A DNA stretch of 64,000 nt from an uncultured Paenibacillaceae bacterium (GCA_913056365.1 CAJXLT010000013.1:1-64000), one strand, 5' to 3'. Numbered from the stretch's first letter, positions 1 through 11,445 are shown. A program made the numbers and translations. The notes: a model not told the origin generated them from the sequence alone.

Positions 1-65
1 CGCTGTTCAGTTTTCAAAGTGCGATTACTCTTTTGCCTCGTCACCGTTTCTGCGGCGACTTGATT
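1..65 (-). other. rRNA operon leader (5' part of an rrn transcript leaving the window)
   Basis: Read on the minus strand, positions 24 to 1 contain CTTTGAAAACTGAACAGCG, a sequence typical of Bacillus/Paenibacillus rRNA leaders and 16S-23S spacers. It lies downstream of two strong leftward promoters. The 16S gene itself is not in the window, so the rrn assignment is inferred from this motif and the promoters. Confidence 0.6.
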
Positions 66-95
66 ACTATACCACAGCTTGCGAAAGTATTGCAA
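66..95 (-). promoter_or_regulatory. rrn promoter P2 (leftward)
   Basis: On the minus strand there is a -35 TTGCAA (90-95) and a -10 TATAGT (66-71) with an 18-base spacer. It lies downstream of a second, similar promoter, forming the tandem arrangement usual for rRNA operons. Confidence 0.65.
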
Positions 96-220
96 GTACT
101 TTTTTTCGCTTTACTGTACCTTACTCTGCTCGATCCAATTGATCTCATGATCGAATAGTTTGTTAGCGAATACCACTCTCCAGCTTGCTCATGTCGATTG
201 GCTTCGCTGACAGGAATCTA

Positions 221-250
221 ACTATAGCATACCGTGCAAAGTAAGTTCAA
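221..250 (-). promoter_or_regulatory. rrn promoter P1 (leftward)
   Basis: On the minus strand there is a -35 TTGAAC (245-250) and a -10 TATAGT (221-226) with an 18-base spacer. It follows the terminator of the HD-GYP gene, so it probably starts a separate transcript heading for the rRNA genes left of the window. Confidence 0.6.
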
Positions 251-267
251 TAGTAATGTATTTCCAT

Positions 268-297
268 TAAAAAAGCAGCGCCCGAGAGCACTGCTTC
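268..297 (-). terminator. Rho-independent terminator of the HD-GYP gene
   Basis: On the minus strand, AGCAGTGCTC pairs with GGGCGCTGCT (about 9-10 bp, including G-U pairs). The stem is followed by a run of T. It sits directly after the HD-GYP stop and before the rrn promoters. Confidence 0.8.
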
Positions 298-346
298 TTC
301 ATTACTAGCCAAGCTACTCTGTTCACTCATTCACAGTACCCGAAGT

Positions 347-1459
347 TCAAGTGGAGATCACTTCGACTATGTGTAAGTGTCGATCGATCGTGAGATTGAT
401 AATCTTCCCGTTCACATTGACCCAAGGACGTGTAGGAGAAGATCGATCGGAAAAGACGATTTCTCCAATCGATTGATCACTTAATCGGACCAAAGTTCCA
501 TTATGGAATTGTGTCACTTTATGAATAAAGGTTTGCACGAAGGCAGGATCAAGCTTCCCGAACGATTCATTCAACAGTTCTTCCAATACTGTATAGGGCG
601 AGCTGCCCTTCTTATAAGCACGGTCACTTGTCATCGCATGGAAAATATCAGCGATCGCCACAATTTTCGCGTAATAGTGAATCTTCTCACCATCGACACC
701 TAACGGGTAACCGCTCCCATTCATCCGTTCATGATGCTGCAAGGCTGTCAGTTTAATCGCTTCATTAATGCCCGCAACACTTTTGAGCATATTATAGCCA
801 ATGATCGTATGTCTGCGAATTTCTTCTAGTTCGTCTGCGGACAGGCGTCCTGACTTGCGCAATATCGATTCTTCGATTCGAACCATGCCAATGTCATGCA
901 ATAATCCTGCCATCGCCACAGGAATCCAGTCTTTTCGCTCGATGTTGTGCCAGCGTGCCAATTGATAAGAAGTAAGTGCGACTAGTATGCTGTTGTGAAT
1001 CAAATAATCGTCTTTTTGTGTTTTGGACAGTTCGAAGGTAAGCATGTTGTATTCGTGTATGTGTGAAATAACTTGCTCCAATTGGTTCCGAAGCTCCAGC
1101 ACGGGGGGGATGACACCTGATGAAGCATTGTAGAAAAACAACTTCAATGATTCGAACAACGTCCGATAGGCAGAAAAAAACTTCGTTTCTTTCACGACCT
1201 TGCGTACAGGCTTCTCCTCTGGCGGCGGTTCTTCTACGCTCTTCGCTTTGACTGCGGAACTCTCAGCTTGCTTCGCATCCTTCTTCTCCTCAATGTTCAC
1301 CGAAGAAACCATAAATGCCTTTAAGATTTCAATGTCTCGGTGATTGAGCATCTTGCCCTTATGAAATAGCTTTCCGCCCAATGGTGTATACACGTCTTCA
1401 ATGATCCGGACGCCACTTTCCACACTCGTGACAGTAACATTCGCCACTTGCCATCTCAC
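347..1459 (-). CDS. HD-GYP domain protein (probable c-di-GMP phosphodiesterase)
   Basis: A 370-residue cytoplasmic protein. Residues 1-60 form a small N-terminal domain, 60-95 are a charged Lys/Glu/Pro-rich linker, and about 150-320 are an HD-GYP domain with the HD pair at H188-D189 and the motif HHERMNGSGYP at 242-252. HD-GYP proteins typically hydrolyse cyclic di-GMP with a bi- or trinuclear metal centre, and the metal and GYP residues are present here, so activity is plausible. No receiver domain or membrane segment is visible, so the input signal is unknown. It lies downstream of gyrA on the same strand, about 110 bases away, and has its own terminator. An HD-GYP gene between gyrA and an rRNA operon is, as I recall, a common arrangement in Paenibacillus. 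Confidence 0.9.
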   Translation of the reverse strand: MRWQVANVTVTSVESGVRIIEDVYTPLGGKLFHKGKMLNHRDIEILKAFMVSSVNIEEKKDAKQAESSAVKAKSVEEPPPEEKPVRKVVKETKFFSAYRTLFESLKLFFYNASSGVIPPVLELRNQLEQVISHIHEYNMLTFELSKTQKDDYLIHNSILVALTSYQLARWHNIERKDWIPVAMAGLLHDIGMVRIEESILRKSGRLSADELEEIRRHTIIGYNMLKSVAGINEAIKLTALQHHERMNGSGYPLGVDGEKIHYYAKIVAIADIFHAMTSDRAYKKGSSPYTVLEELLNESFGKLDPAFVQTFIHKVTQFHNGTLVRLSDQSIGEIVFSDRSSPTRPWVNVNGKIINLTIDRHLHIVEVIST

Positions 1460-1567
1460 CCTGCTTTCTCAGTCAGAGTATGTGTTAGAACATGCAACAT
1501 AGTCAAGGGACGGAGATGTATCATCCCCGTCCATGCAGCCTATGCAGCTTGACAACACAAGTTGACA

Positions 1568-4090
1568 CTAGTCTTCCGATCCCGATTGTTCCTCAATAGC
1601 TGTCTGTGTTTCATTATTTATCTCTTCTACAGGGACTTCCTCTGTTCCTTCTACTTCTTCCGGTTCTTCTGTCTTCTCTACATTCGTCACTGTGGCTACC
1701 TCGTCATCATCTCGGATATTAATGAGTCTCACACCTTGTGTGTAACGACCCATCGTGGAGATTCCTTCTATACCGATTCGGATGAGTGTACCCGCAGTTG
1801 TAATAATCATTAAATCCTGCTCATTGTTGACGACCTTCAGACCGGCTACTTCACCATTCTTATCTGTTACATTAATCGTCTTGATCCCCTTGCCGCCGCG
1901 AGTCTGAATCCGATATTCGGTGAGCGGTGTCCGCTTGCCGTATCCCTTGGCTGTTACGATTAGTGCATCCAATGTCTCGTCAACGACATCCATATCAATG
2001 ACACGATCACCTGTACCTAATTGAATCCCTTTCACACCTGTAGCAGATCGTCCCATCGGTCGAACGTTCTTCTCAGAGAAGCGAATCGACATACCATGTG
2101 CGGTACCCATAATAATCTCTTGTGATCCGTTCGTCAGCTTAACCCCGATCAGTTCATCATCCTCGCGCATATTGATCGCAATCAGACCGCCTCTGCGGAT
2201 ATTTCCGTAATCGGCCAATGGTGTTTTCTTCACAATCCCTTGCTTCGTTGCAAAGAATAACTGTTCGGTGCTATTGAAATCTTCTACCGGAATAACCGCA
2301 TAGACCCGCTCACCAGGTTCAATCTGAATGAGATTGATGACTGGTGTGCCGCGCGCAGTACGTCCGAGTTCGGGAAGCTCGTAAGCCTTCAGTCGATACA
2401 CCTTGCCTTTGTTCGTGAACAGCATCAGGAAGTGGTGCGAATTCGTGACGAACAAATGTTCAACGAAGTCATCATCCTTCATGTCCATGCCCATTACGCC
2501 GCGTCCGCCCCGCTTCTGGCTACGGTATGTAGTCACAGGCAAACGCTTAATATAGCCGGAATGCGTCAACGTTACGACTACGTCCTCGCGCGGAATGAGA
2601 TCCTCGTCGAGGATGCTCTCTTCCCCTATGGTAATCTCAGAGCGGCGGTCATCGCCGAACTTGTCACGAATTTCAATAAGTTCTTCGCGAATAATTTCAA
2701 GTACCAATTGCTCATCTGCCAATATGGCCTTGAACTCTGCAATCTTCTTCAACAGTTCCGCATACTCTGCTTCAATCTTCTCACGCTCCAAGCCAGTCAA
2801 GCGCTGCAGACGCATATCCAGAATCGCCTGCGCTTGATCGTGGCTCAGCTCGAACTGTTCCATCAGCCCGTTGCGCGCTTCCTCAGTTGTAGCAGAAGCC
2901 CGAATTAGAGCAATGACCTTATCCAAGTGGTCAAGGGCAATGCGCAAGCCTTCTAGAATGTGTGCCCGTGCTTCTGCCTTGCGCAGATCAAATTCAGTAC
3001 GACGTCGAATGACTTCAATCTGATGCTGCAAGTAATGATGCAGCACCTCACGCAGACTGAGCACCTTAGGCTCACCATTCACAAGTGCGAGCATATTGAT
3101 CCCGAATGTAGATTGCAGAGACGTATGTTTGTACAGATTGTTCAACACTACACTCGGATTGACATCTCGGCGCAGCTCTATAACGATTCGCATGCCATTG
3201 CGGTCAGATTCATCCCGCAGGTCGGTAATGCCATCGATTTTCTTATCTCTCACGAGCTCGGCTATTTTCTCAATCAGTCTTGCTTTGATCACCTGATAAG
3301 GCAGCTCTGTCACGATAATGCGCGCCTTGTTGCCAATCTCTTCGATTTCGGATTTGGCCCGCATCATGACCGAACCGCGTCCAGTTGTATAAGCCTGCCT
3401 GATGCCTGTACGACCTAAGATGTAACCACCAGTCGGGAAATCAGGTCCCTTGATATATTCCATTAAGTCCATCGAGTCTAGATCAGGATTCTGTGTTAAG
3501 GCCAGAATACCGTCGATGACCTCAGTCAAGTTATGGGGAGGAATGTTCGTCGCCATACCGACTGCAATCCCGGTATTCCCGTTAACAAGCAAGTTGGGGA
3601 AGCGAGCCGGCAATACGGCAGGTTCCTTCTCTTCACCGTCATAGTTCGGGATAAAATCAATCGTTTCTTTGTTAATATCCCGCAGCATCTCCATCGCGAT
3701 CTTCGAAAGCTTCGCTTCTGTATACCGCATAGCAGCAGCTGCATCGCCATCGATGGAGCCAAAGTTGCCATGTCCATCCACCAGCATATAGCGAAGTGAG
3801 AAATCCTGCGCCATCCGAACCATCGTCTCATATACAGCAGAATCACCATGCGGATGATATTTGCCTATTACCTCGCCAACGATCCTGGCAGATTTCTTAT
3901 AAGGCTTATCCGGTGTCATCCCTAGCTCATGCATCGCGTAGAGAATCCGTCTGTGCACCGGCTTCATTCCGTCACGTACGTCCGGCAAAGCCCGGCTTAC
4001 GATGATACTCATCGCATAGTCCATGAAGGAACTGCGCATCTCTGCGCTTATATCACGGTCTTGTATCTGTGATCGTATTTCCTCGGCCAT
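1568..4090 (-). CDS. gyrA: DNA gyrase subunit A
   Basis: Breakage-reunion subunit of the A2B2 gyrase that introduces negative supercoils. The 840-residue product has the winged-helix/tower core with the catalytic tyrosine Y123 in the [10 protein letters not shown] motif, and a C-terminal beta-pinwheel whose GyrA box reads QKRGGRG. In the quinolone-resistance-determining region the residues are HGDSAVYE, with Ser84 and Glu88, the quinolone-susceptible state. The last about 40 residues are a Glu-rich acidic tail, which in other gyrases tunes supercoiling. It is preceded by a strong AGGAGG and lies 10 bases after gyrB, so the two are presumably co-transcribed. Length is normal for the family. 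Confidence 0.98.
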   Translation of the reverse strand: MAEEIRSQIQDRDISAEMRSSFMDYAMSIIVSRALPDVRDGMKPVHRRILYAMHELGMTPDKPYKKSARIVGEVIGKYHPHGDSAVYETMVRMAQDFSLRYMLVDGHGNFGSIDGDAAAAMRYTEAKLSKIAMEMLRDINKETIDFIPNYDGEEKEPAVLPARFPNLLVNGNTGIAVGMATNIPPHNLTEVIDGILALTQNPDLDSMDLMEYIKGPDFPTGGYILGRTGIRQAYTTGRGSVMMRAKSEIEEIGNKARIIVTELPYQVIKARLIEKIAELVRDKKIDGITDLRDESDRNGMRIVIELRRDVNPSVVLNNLYKHTSLQSTFGINMLALVNGEPKVLSLREVLHHYLQHQIEVIRRRTEFDLRKAEARAHILEGLRIALDHLDKVIALIRASATTEEARNGLMEQFELSHDQAQAILDMRLQRLTGLEREKIEAEYAELLKKIAEFKAILADEQLVLEIIREELIEIRDKFGDDRRSEITIGEESILDEDLIPREDVVVTLTHSGYIKRLPVTTYRSQKRGGRGVMGMDMKDDDFVEHLFVTNSHHFLMLFTNKGKVYRLKAYELPELGRTARGTPVINLIQIEPGERVYAVIPVEDFNSTEQLFFATKQGIVKKTPLADYGNIRRGGLIAINMREDDELIGVKLTNGSQEIIMGTAHGMSIRFSEKNVRPMGRSATGVKGIQLGTGDRVIDMDVVDETLDALIVTAKGYGKRTPLTEYRIQTRGGKGIKTINVTDKNGEVAGLKVVNNEQDLMIITTAGTLIRIGIEGISTMGRYTQGVRLINIRDDDEVATVTNVEKTEEPEEVEGTEEVPVEEINNETQTAIEEQSGSED

Positions 4091-4100
4091 GCTCTACCTC

Positions 4101-6014
<1,914 letters not shown>

Positions 6015-6024
6015 TCACCTACTT

Positions 6025-6294
6025 CTAGAGATTCAAAGCTACCGTATCGCCGGTAAGCAGTTGATTCGCTCTTTTCTTCAATGTTGCGGACGAAATGGGG
6101 GAATAATAAACCCAGTCATCCGTTACTACAATGGACTTCGACTCTTCCTCGCCGATTGTTTCGACTTTCTTAGCGATTGCAGCCTGCTCCACAAATTCCT
6201 TGGATAACTTCGAAGCTTGTTCCATATTCATATCGAATATCGCAATCAGTTCGACTGCGCGGATTACCTTCTCTCCGCCAATATGGATATACAT
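6025..6294 (-). CDS. remB: Extracellular matrix regulator RemB (DUF370)
   Basis: An 89-residue DUF370 protein beginning MYIHIGGEKVI. It corresponds to B. subtilis YaaB/RemB, which sits between recF and gyrB in the same order. RemA/RemB proteins are linked in B. subtilis to activation of biofilm matrix genes; RemA is a DNA-binding oligomer, and the role of RemB is less clear. The gene starts 6 bases after the recF stop and ends 16 bases before gyrB, so it is in the same transcription unit. The start is supported by AGAGGTGA. Confidence 0.88.
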   Translation of the reverse strand: MYIHIGGEKVIRAVELIAIFDMNMEQASKLSKEFVEQAAIAKKVETIGEEESKSIVVTDDWVYYSPISSATLKKRANQLLTGDTVALNL

Positions 6295-6300
6295 CTGCTG

Positions 6301-7416
6301 TCACCTCTTATCAACCGATACATTGCCATTCTCCACATGAAAAAACGCCGCGTCCTGCCAACGGCTTAAGTCTACGCTTTCCACACCAGTTGTCGTAATG
6401 AACGTCTGCACCTTATCTTGAAACGTCTCGATCAACTGTGTCTGTCTGTGCCGATCCAATTCCGAAAGAACGTCATCCAGCAGGAGAATCGGGTATTCTC
6501 CGACCTCTTCAGCAATTAACTCAATCTCAGCAAGCTTGAGCGACAGCGCTGCCGTCCGCTGCTGCCCCTGAGAACCGTAAGCATGTACCTCACGTCCGTC
6601 GAGAGAAAGGGTCAAATCGTCGCGATGAGGTCCGACTAGCGTGGTGCCCCTGCGGAGTTCCTGTTCTTTCGCTTGTGTTAACTTTATCATAAATCGCTCG
6701 AATAAAATAGTTCCGTTCGTAAAATCTTCCACTTCTAACGATGCTTTGTAGTGAAGCTGCAGGTGTTCCTTGCCTCCTGCAATGCTTGCATGGATGGAGG
6801 ATGCCCATTTTTCCAATTTTTTTATAAAGCTTTGACGTTTTTGTATGATTTTAGTCCCATAGGTAACGAACTGCTCATTCCATACTTCGAGCATGGCCGA
6901 TTGTTTGGCTGCATTCGGTTGCTTAAGCAGTTGATTGCGCTGATGAAGAACCTTCTGGTATTGCAGTAAATGATGCAAGTAAGAAGGCTCTACCTGCGCG
7001 ATCTCCATATCGAGAAATCGACGTCTAATCGATGGCGATCCTTTGACAATCTCCAGATCTTCCGGTGCGAACATCACGACATTCAATCCGCCGACGTAAT
7101 CGCTAAGCTTGCGCTGCTCCAACCCATTCAGCTTGGCCTTCTTGCCTTGCGATGATAGCGTGAGGTCTAGCTTGCACCCTCCATATTTCCGCTCAATCTC
7201 TCCATGAACAATTGCTTTCTCCTCCTGCCAGGCTATCAGCTCACGATCCTTCGCAGTTCGATGCGATTTCGTAAGCGCCAATACATAGATTGCCTCAAGG
7301 AGATTCGTCTTGCCTTGCGCATTGTTGCCAATAAAAATATTGACGCGTCCGTCTGTCGTTAGATCCACTTCACTGTAATTTCGATAATGGCGTAGCGCGA
7401 ATCGGTTCAGCTTCAA
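6301..7416 (-). CDS. recF: DNA replication and repair protein RecF
   Basis: An SMC-like ABC ATPase that loads RecA at gaps together with RecO and RecR. The 371-residue protein has Walker A GNNAQGKT (residues 30-37), a coiled-coil-like middle, the signature YGSQGQQRTAALSLKLAE and Walker B ILLLDDVLSELD. The start codon is TTG, overlapping the yaaA stop as TTGA, which indicates translational coupling. Order yaaA-recF-remB-gyrB matches B. subtilis. Confidence 0.97.
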   Translation of the reverse strand: MKLNRFALRHYRNYSEVDLTTDGRVNIFIGNNAQGKTNLLEAIYVLALTKSHRTAKDRELIAWQEEKAIVHGEIERKYGGCKLDLTLSSQGKKAKLNGLEQRKLSDYVGGLNVVMFAPEDLEIVKGSPSIRRRFLDMEIAQVEPSYLHHLLQYQKVLHQRNQLLKQPNAAKQSAMLEVWNEQFVTYGTKIIQKRQSFIKKLEKWASSIHASIAGGKEHLQLHYKASLEVEDFTNGTILFERFMIKLTQAKEQELRRGTTLVGPHRDDLTLSLDGREVHAYGSQGQQRTAALSLKLAEIELIAEEVGEYPILLLDDVLSELDRHRQTQLIETFQDKVQTFITTTGVESVDLSRWQDAAFFHVENGNVSVDKR

Positions 7417-7631
7417 GACTTCTGCCTCACTTCAAAGCTGCCGCAGCCTTCGACTTCAACTTGATCTCCAGGCTGCAGCTTGCGCCCTCTGCGATTGTCG
7501 GGCTCACCATTGATCTTCACAACAGCTTCTTTCAGGAAGAACTTCGCTTCACCACCAGTTGATATGCAATCAGCCAGCTTCAGAAATTGTCCTAGAGTAA
7601 TATACGCATCACGAATTGCTATCGCTTTCAT
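7413..7631 (-). CDS. yaaA: S4-domain RNA-binding protein YaaA
   Basis: A 72-residue protein consisting almost entirely of an S4-like RNA-binding fold (about 10-65: LGQFLKLADCISTGGEAKFFLKEAVVKINGE, then RRGRKLQPGD). It belongs to the YaaA/YlmH-type S4 family found between dnaN and recF; in B. subtilis YaaA has been linked to ribosome assembly. It has a good RBS (AAGGAGATGAAGA) and overlaps recF by four bases. Confidence 0.92.
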   Translation of the reverse strand: MKAIAIRDAYITLGQFLKLADCISTGGEAKFFLKEAVVKINGEPDNRRGRKLQPGDQVEVEGCGSFEVRQKS

Positions 7632-7681
7632 TCTTCATCTCCTTGTACGGCATAATGACATGAACGCTATCCAGCATGAGA

Positions 7682-8824
7682 TCAGCCTGTTGTCCGATAA
7701 GGCAGGATTAGATGGAGCTGGAAGGTCTCATCCTTCGGCTTGACGATAATCGGACTCATCGCACCTGTGAAGCCAAGATGAATCCATTCGCTGTCAATCG
7801 TCTTGAGCGCATCCAGCATATAGCGAGAGTTGAAGGAAATCTTCAACGGCTCACCACTGATGGAAGGTAAATCAAGTTGTTCGGTTATTCTGCCCAATTC
7901 AGAAGAACTAGATGATATTTCGATCTTACCGTCTTCAAGTGTAGCCATCTTCACAATGTTCGTTCGTTCTTCCCGACTCAACAAATTCACCCGGTCCATG
8001 GCGCTGAGGAATGGCTTGGCTGGTACAACCATCTCTGTTTTGTACGATTGCGGAATAATCTTAGATGTGTCTGGATATATGCCGTCAAGTACACGTGTGA
8101 AGAATTGTACAGTTCCAAGATTGAATAGTACCTGATTATCTGCTCGAACGATTTCAATAATAGTATCTTGATCAGGAAGTAGTTTCTGTAATTCATTCAA
8201 ATTCTTACCTGATATAACAATATTATTAAAATCAATGCCTTCATCATTGCGAATAGACGCTTCTCTAGTAGCTAGTCGGTGCCGATCTGTTGCAATTAGT
8301 TTAATGTGTTCTTCTTGGATGTTAAATAGTACGCCTGTCAAGATAGGAGTGCTCTCTTGTGTGGATACGGCGAGAATAGTTTGTCTGATCATGGTTTTGA
8401 GCAAATCGCTCTGCATCATCACCATTTCCTTAACATCCATGCTCGGTAACAGCGGGTATTCTTCAGCATCCATACCAACGAGCTGAATTTCGGACAATCC
8501 AGATCGAATCATCGTCTGAAACCCATCCTTCACCTCTATCTCTACTGTGTCCTCTGGCAGCTTGCGAATAATATCTACGAAGAACTTAGCTGGCAAGACA
8601 ACTGCGCCTTCTTGCTCTATCGTGAATAATTCCGTATCACCATCTTGAGGTGGGATGGTGCTTTGTATAGATATATCTGTATCACTAGCAGTCAATGTAA
8701 TCCCTTGAGTATGGGCGTCTACTTTAATCCCGCCGAGAATTTGAATCGTTGTTCTGCTTGAGATTGCTTTGGAAACCTGTTGAATGGAGCTGTTTAATTT
8801 GTCTTTGTTCACGATGAGTTTCAT
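7682..8824 (-). CDS. dnaN: DNA polymerase III beta sliding clamp
   Basis: A 380-residue clamp of three similar domains that dimerises around DNA and tethers Pol III and other factors. The N-terminus MKLIVNKDKLNSSIQQVSKAI and the C-terminal motif LILPYRTTG (about 370-380) are diagnostic. It lies downstream of dnaA on the same strand, separated by the origin-unwinding region, and has the RBS AGGAG. Likely co-expressed with dnaA. Confidence 0.98.
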   Translation of the reverse strand: MKLIVNKDKLNSSIQQVSKAISSRTTIQILGGIKVDAHTQGITLTASDTDISIQSTIPPQDGDTELFTIEQEGAVVLPAKFFVDIIRKLPEDTVEIEVKDGFQTMIRSGLSEIQLVGMDAEEYPLLPSMDVKEMVMMQSDLLKTMIRQTILAVSTQESTPILTGVLFNIQEEHIKLIATDRHRLATREASIRNDEGIDFNNIVISGKNLNELQKLLPDQDTIIEIVRADNQVLFNLGTVQFFTRVLDGIYPDTSKIIPQSYKTEMVVPAKPFLSAMDRVNLLSREERTNIVKMATLEDGKIEISSSSSELGRITEQLDLPSISGEPLKISFNSRYMLDALKTIDSEWIHLGFTGAMSPIIVKPKDETFQLHLILPYRTTG

Positions 8825-8861
8825 AAAGTCACTCCTAAATCGGTTTATTTCGGAATTCGGG

Positions 8862-8924
8862 CATATATTTATAATACCTTTTTTTTAGTAGTGATAGTAG
8901 TAGGGAGCCTGAATATGTGGATAT
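8862..8924 (-). other. oriC: Origin unwinding element: DnaA box, GC spacer, DnaA-trios and AT-rich DUE
   Basis: Read on the minus strand, a DnaA box ATATCCACA (8916-8924) is followed by a GC-rich stretch (about 8903-8910), then a run of trinucleotides TACTACTATCACTACTA (8886-8903), then an A-run and an AT-rich segment (8862-8885). This is the layout of the basal unwinding system of B. subtilis oriC, in which DnaA filaments bind DnaA-trios and open the adjacent duplex. It sits between dnaA and dnaN, as in B. subtilis. Confidence 0.85.
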
Positions 8925-8950
8925 CTCATGTAAAACGAAAAAGAGCAAGC

Positions 8951-8979
8951 CTATCCACATGTGCATAAGTTGTGTATAG
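8951..8979. other. oriC: DnaA box cluster next to the unwinding element
   Basis: Three DnaA-box-like 9-mers lie within 29 bases: CTATCCACA (8951-8959, plus), TGTGCATAA (8960-8968, minus orientation of TTATGCACA) and TGTGTATAG (8971-8979, minus orientation). With the box at 8916-8924 they form the dnaA-dnaN part of a bipartite origin. Confidence 0.75.
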
Positions 8980-8992
8980 GCCTGTCAGTTTA

Positions 8993-10345
8993 TTAAGAAG
9001 GGTTTTTGATTTTGTTGATTAATGATTGCACGATCTTATAGAGATCTTGATCCTTCTTCATAAGCTCTTCTATCTTCTCATGTGCATGGATGACGGTAGT
9101 ATGATCCCGACCTCCGAATGCATCACCGATTTTGGGCAGAGACAAGTCCGTCATCTCGCGCGACAAGTACATCGCTACCTGCCTGGGGAAAGCTACAGAC
9201 TTCGTACGCTTGCGGGCTTTGAAGTCTTCGAGTTTCATATTGAAGTATTCACCCACAGCCTGTTGGATATCATGGATTGTTATGGATCGAGGCCGGCTTG
9301 CCGGAATGATGTCCTTAAGCGCTTCGGCTGCAAGATGGACGGTAATATCTTCGTTAATGAGCGAGGAGTACGCAACTACTCGAATCAAAGCACCTTCAAG
9401 CTCTCTAATATTCGTGTCGATCTGGTTTGCTATGTACATCATAGCTTCATTGGGAATATCCAAATTCTCGGCCTTGGCCTTCTTCCTTAAGATAGCAATC
9501 CTTGTTTCCAAATCTGGCGGTTGAATATCTGTTATGAGTCCCCATTCGAAGCGGGAGCGCAGTCTCTCCTCTAATGTTGGGATTTCCTTTGGCGGACGAT
9601 CGCTGGAAATAATAATTTGCTTGCGTTCTTCGTGCAGCGCATTGAATGTATGGAAAAATTCTTCCTGTGTTTGTTCTTTTCCTGCGAGAAACTGAATATC
9701 ATCTATAAGGAGAATATCAATATTGCGGTACTTGTTGCGAAAGCTCTCACCGCGATTGTCACGAATCGCATTAATAAATTCATTCGTAAATTTCTCGGAC
9801 GAGATGTATAGAACGCGCGCGCTTGGGTTGTGATCAAGAATGTAATGACCAATTGCGTGCATCAGATGTGTCTTGCCAAGCCCAACGCCGCCGTATAAGA
9901 ACAATGGGTTATAAGCTTTGGCCGGCGCTTCTGCGACGGCAAGCGATGCAGCATGTGCGAATCGATTGCCAGCTCCGATTACGAATGTATCGAAGGTATA
10001 CTTCTGATTAAGTGTTTGTGCGAGCCGCTCCTCGCCAAGTTGTGGGGATGGAGCAGCGGCTGGCGTATTCGGCTCTAGTTCCTCTTCTTGTTCCTCGTCC
10101 TCGACGACAAGGCGCAGCTCTAGTTGCTTCCCCAGTATATCGACGACAGCTGTTCGAATCAGCTTCGTGTAGCGGCTTTCCAGCCATTCCTTGGCAAAAT
10201 TATTAGGTGCACATACGACAAGCTGATGGTCGTTCAGTACAAGTGCTTTCGTTGACTTCAACCATGTATCAAAGCTCGGTTTGCTGACCTTCGTCTGCAA
10301 ATCGTCTAAAATTTTTTGCCAAAGAGAGTGGGTATGGCTATCCAC
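8993..10345 (-). CDS. dnaA: Chromosomal replication initiator DnaA
   Basis: AAA+ initiator that binds DnaA boxes and melts the origin. I place the start at a GTG at 10345, giving 450 residues beginning (M)[12 protein letters not shown], the expected domain I; it has AAAGGAG 11 bases upstream. An in-frame ATG at 10447 would add 34 hydrophobic, unconserved residues and is rejected. Domain I is about 1-85, an acidic/Ala-Pro linker follows to about 110, the AAA+ domain has Walker A GGVGLGKT (152-159) and Walker B ILLIDD, and domain IV carries the DnaA signature [19 protein letters not shown]. DnaA boxes on both sides suggest autoregulation. Confidence 0.97.
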   Translation of the reverse strand: MDSHTHSLWQKILDDLQTKVSKPSFDTWLKSTKALVLNDHQLVVCAPNNFAKEWLESRYTKLIRTAVVDILGKQLELRLVVEDEEQEEELEPNTPAAAPSPQLGEERLAQTLNQKYTFDTFVIGAGNRFAHAASLAVAEAPAKAYNPLFLYGGVGLGKTHLMHAIGHYILDHNPSARVLYISSEKFTNEFINAIRDNRGESFRNKYRNIDILLIDDIQFLAGKEQTQEEFFHTFNALHEERKQIIISSDRPPKEIPTLEERLRSRFEWGLITDIQPPDLETRIAILRKKAKAENLDIPNEAMMYIANQIDTNIRELEGALIRVVAYSSLINEDITVHLAAEALKDIIPASRPRSITIHDIQQAVGEYFNMKLEDFKARKRTKSVAFPRQVAMYLSREMTDLSLPKIGDAFGGRDHTTVIHAHEKIEELMKKDQDLYKIVQSLINKIKNPS

Positions 10346-10437
10346 AGTGTTGTTCACTCCTTTGTAATTAGGTTGCAATGTGGCATAAGCCATAAAAATA
10401 AGGGAAAAAAAAAGAATCATGCTGAAGAATGTCGAAG

Positions 10438-10721
10438 CTATCCACATTATTCAGTAATTCTTGAAGTAAGTTATGAAGAAATTTGCATGTTGTTCACAAA
10501 GATATCCACACGCTGTGAATAACTTGGGGGATGAATTTACATTATCCACATGAAAAACATATCTATCATATCAAATTACAAGCCTATTCGCAATAAATCC
10601 AGCTCAATTATCCACAAAATCAACTTCTTGTGGGTGATTTTTATTGACACCACTACATATTGTGAATAAATTGTGGTTAAATCGACACTTATCCGCTTGA
10701 TTCGCAAAAAAGTTATACACA
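10438..10721. other. oriC: Upstream origin region: DnaA-box cluster between dnaA and rpmH
   Basis: The 467-base gap between the dnaA start and rpmH is AT-rich and contains many DnaA boxes. Plus orientation: CTATCCACA 10438-10446, TTGTTCACA 10490-10498, ATATCCACA 10502-10510, TTATCCACA 10542-10550, TTATCCACA 10608-10616, TTATACACA 10713-10721. Reverse orientation: TGTGAATAA 10514-10522, TGTGAATAA 10661-10669 and the weaker TGTGGTTAA 10672-10680. Two are perfect consensus. This corresponds to the incA/incB side of a B. subtilis-type bipartite origin and also flanks the dnaA promoter. Confidence 0.9.
10565..10593 (-). promoter_or_regulatory. Probable dnaA promoter
   Basis: On the minus strand there is a -35 TTGCGA (10588-10593) and a -10 TATGAT (10565-10570), spacer 17. 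Consensus DnaA boxes lie immediately upstream (10608-10616) and downstream (10542-10550), a layout that fits DnaA autoregulation. Inferred from sequence only. Confidence 0.6.
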
Positions 10722-10733
10722 ATTGTTTTACTG

Positions 10734-10762
10734 TTGACTTTTTCTCTTCAAGATGGTTAAAT
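10734..10762 (+). promoter_or_regulatory. Probable rpmH promoter
   Basis: A -35 TTGACT (10734-10739) and a -10 TTAAAT (10757-10762) with a 17-base spacer lie about 50 bases upstream of rpmH, just after the last DnaA box of the origin. Confidence 0.55.
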
Positions 10763-10812
10763 GATAAAAGGCTTTTTTTCTGATAGATAGCAGGCAGGAG
10801 GTGCACGTATAG

Positions 10813-10950
10813 ATGAAAAAACCGACATTTCAACCTAATACGAGAAAACGTAAAAAAGTTCACGGATTCCGTAAGAGAATGAGCACAAAGAACGGACGTA
10901 AGGTTATTGCCGCACGCCGTCTCAAGGGCAGAAAAGTGATAAGCGCCTAA
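10813..10950 (+). CDS. rpmH: 50S ribosomal protein L34
   Basis: A 45-residue, strongly basic protein starting [19 protein letters not shown] and containing the L34 signature [19 protein letters not shown]34 is a small structural protein of the large ribosomal subunit. It is preceded by GGAGGTGCACGTATAG and is the first gene rightward of oriC, as in nearly all bacteria. A strong terminator follows it. Confidence 0.97.
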   Translation: MKKPTFQPNTRKRKKVHGFRKRMSTKNGRKVIAARRLKGRKVISA

Positions 10951-10958
10951 CAGCTTGT

Positions 10959-10985
10959 GACCACGGGTTCCGTGGTCTTTTTTTA
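10959..10985 (+). terminator. Rho-independent terminator after rpmH
   Basis: GACCACGG pairs with CCGTGGTC around a short loop (10959-10977), followed by TTTTTTTATTT. It would reduce read-through from rpmH into rnpA. Confidence 0.85.
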
Positions 10986-11097
10986 TTTCTTTTCTTACGT
11001 TCTTTCTATTTTTTATGTACTAAGTAGATGTGACGCGGTTTAGGTTTGTGTGGAACGGTCAATGTTGTAGGTAGACCAGTCATGGAGTGAAGTCGAA

Positions 11098-11445
11098 GTG
11101 CAAAGAGGATTGCGATTAACGAATCGTCGAGATTTTCAAGTATTATATCGTTGGGGGAAGTCTGCAGCGAATTCACAATTTGTCGTCTATTATAGAAGGA
11201 ACGCTAACACAGAGCGTGTTCGCTTAGGTATTTCGGCAAGCAAAAAGCTGGGCAATGCGGTTGTGCGCAACCGGTTGCGGCGGCGTATTAAGGAAATTGT
11301 GCGGCATCATGTGGAACGGGTCAAGCCGCATCATGATCTGATCATTATTGTTCGTAAGCCGGCGACTATTCAGGATTATGGGCAGATGGAGAAGAGCATC
11401 CTTCATGTACTGAGGCGGGCAGGTCTATTGACAGCCCGAGGTTAG
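11098..11445 (+). CDS. rnpA: Ribonuclease P protein component
   Basis: A 115-residue basic protein that assists the RNase P RNA in 5' maturation of tRNA. The family signature is clear: RLTNRRDFQVLYRWGKS at the N-terminus, and the RNR helix region as LGISASKKLGNAVVRNRLRRRIKE (about residues 41-64). The start is GTG with GGAGTGA upstream. It follows rpmH and precedes yidC, the standard order. Confidence 0.96.
   Translation: MQRGLRLTNRRDFQVLYRWGKSAANSQFVVYYRRNANTERVRLGISASKKLGNAVVRNRLRRRIKEIVRHHVERVKPHHDLIIIVRKPATIQDYGQMEKSILHVLRRAGLLTARG

Noticed and set aside
10346-10447. N-terminal extension of DnaA from the ATG at 10447
   Set aside because: The extra 34 residues are hydrophobic and not part of domain I; the GTG at 10345 has a good RBS and the conserved DSHTHSLWQ start.
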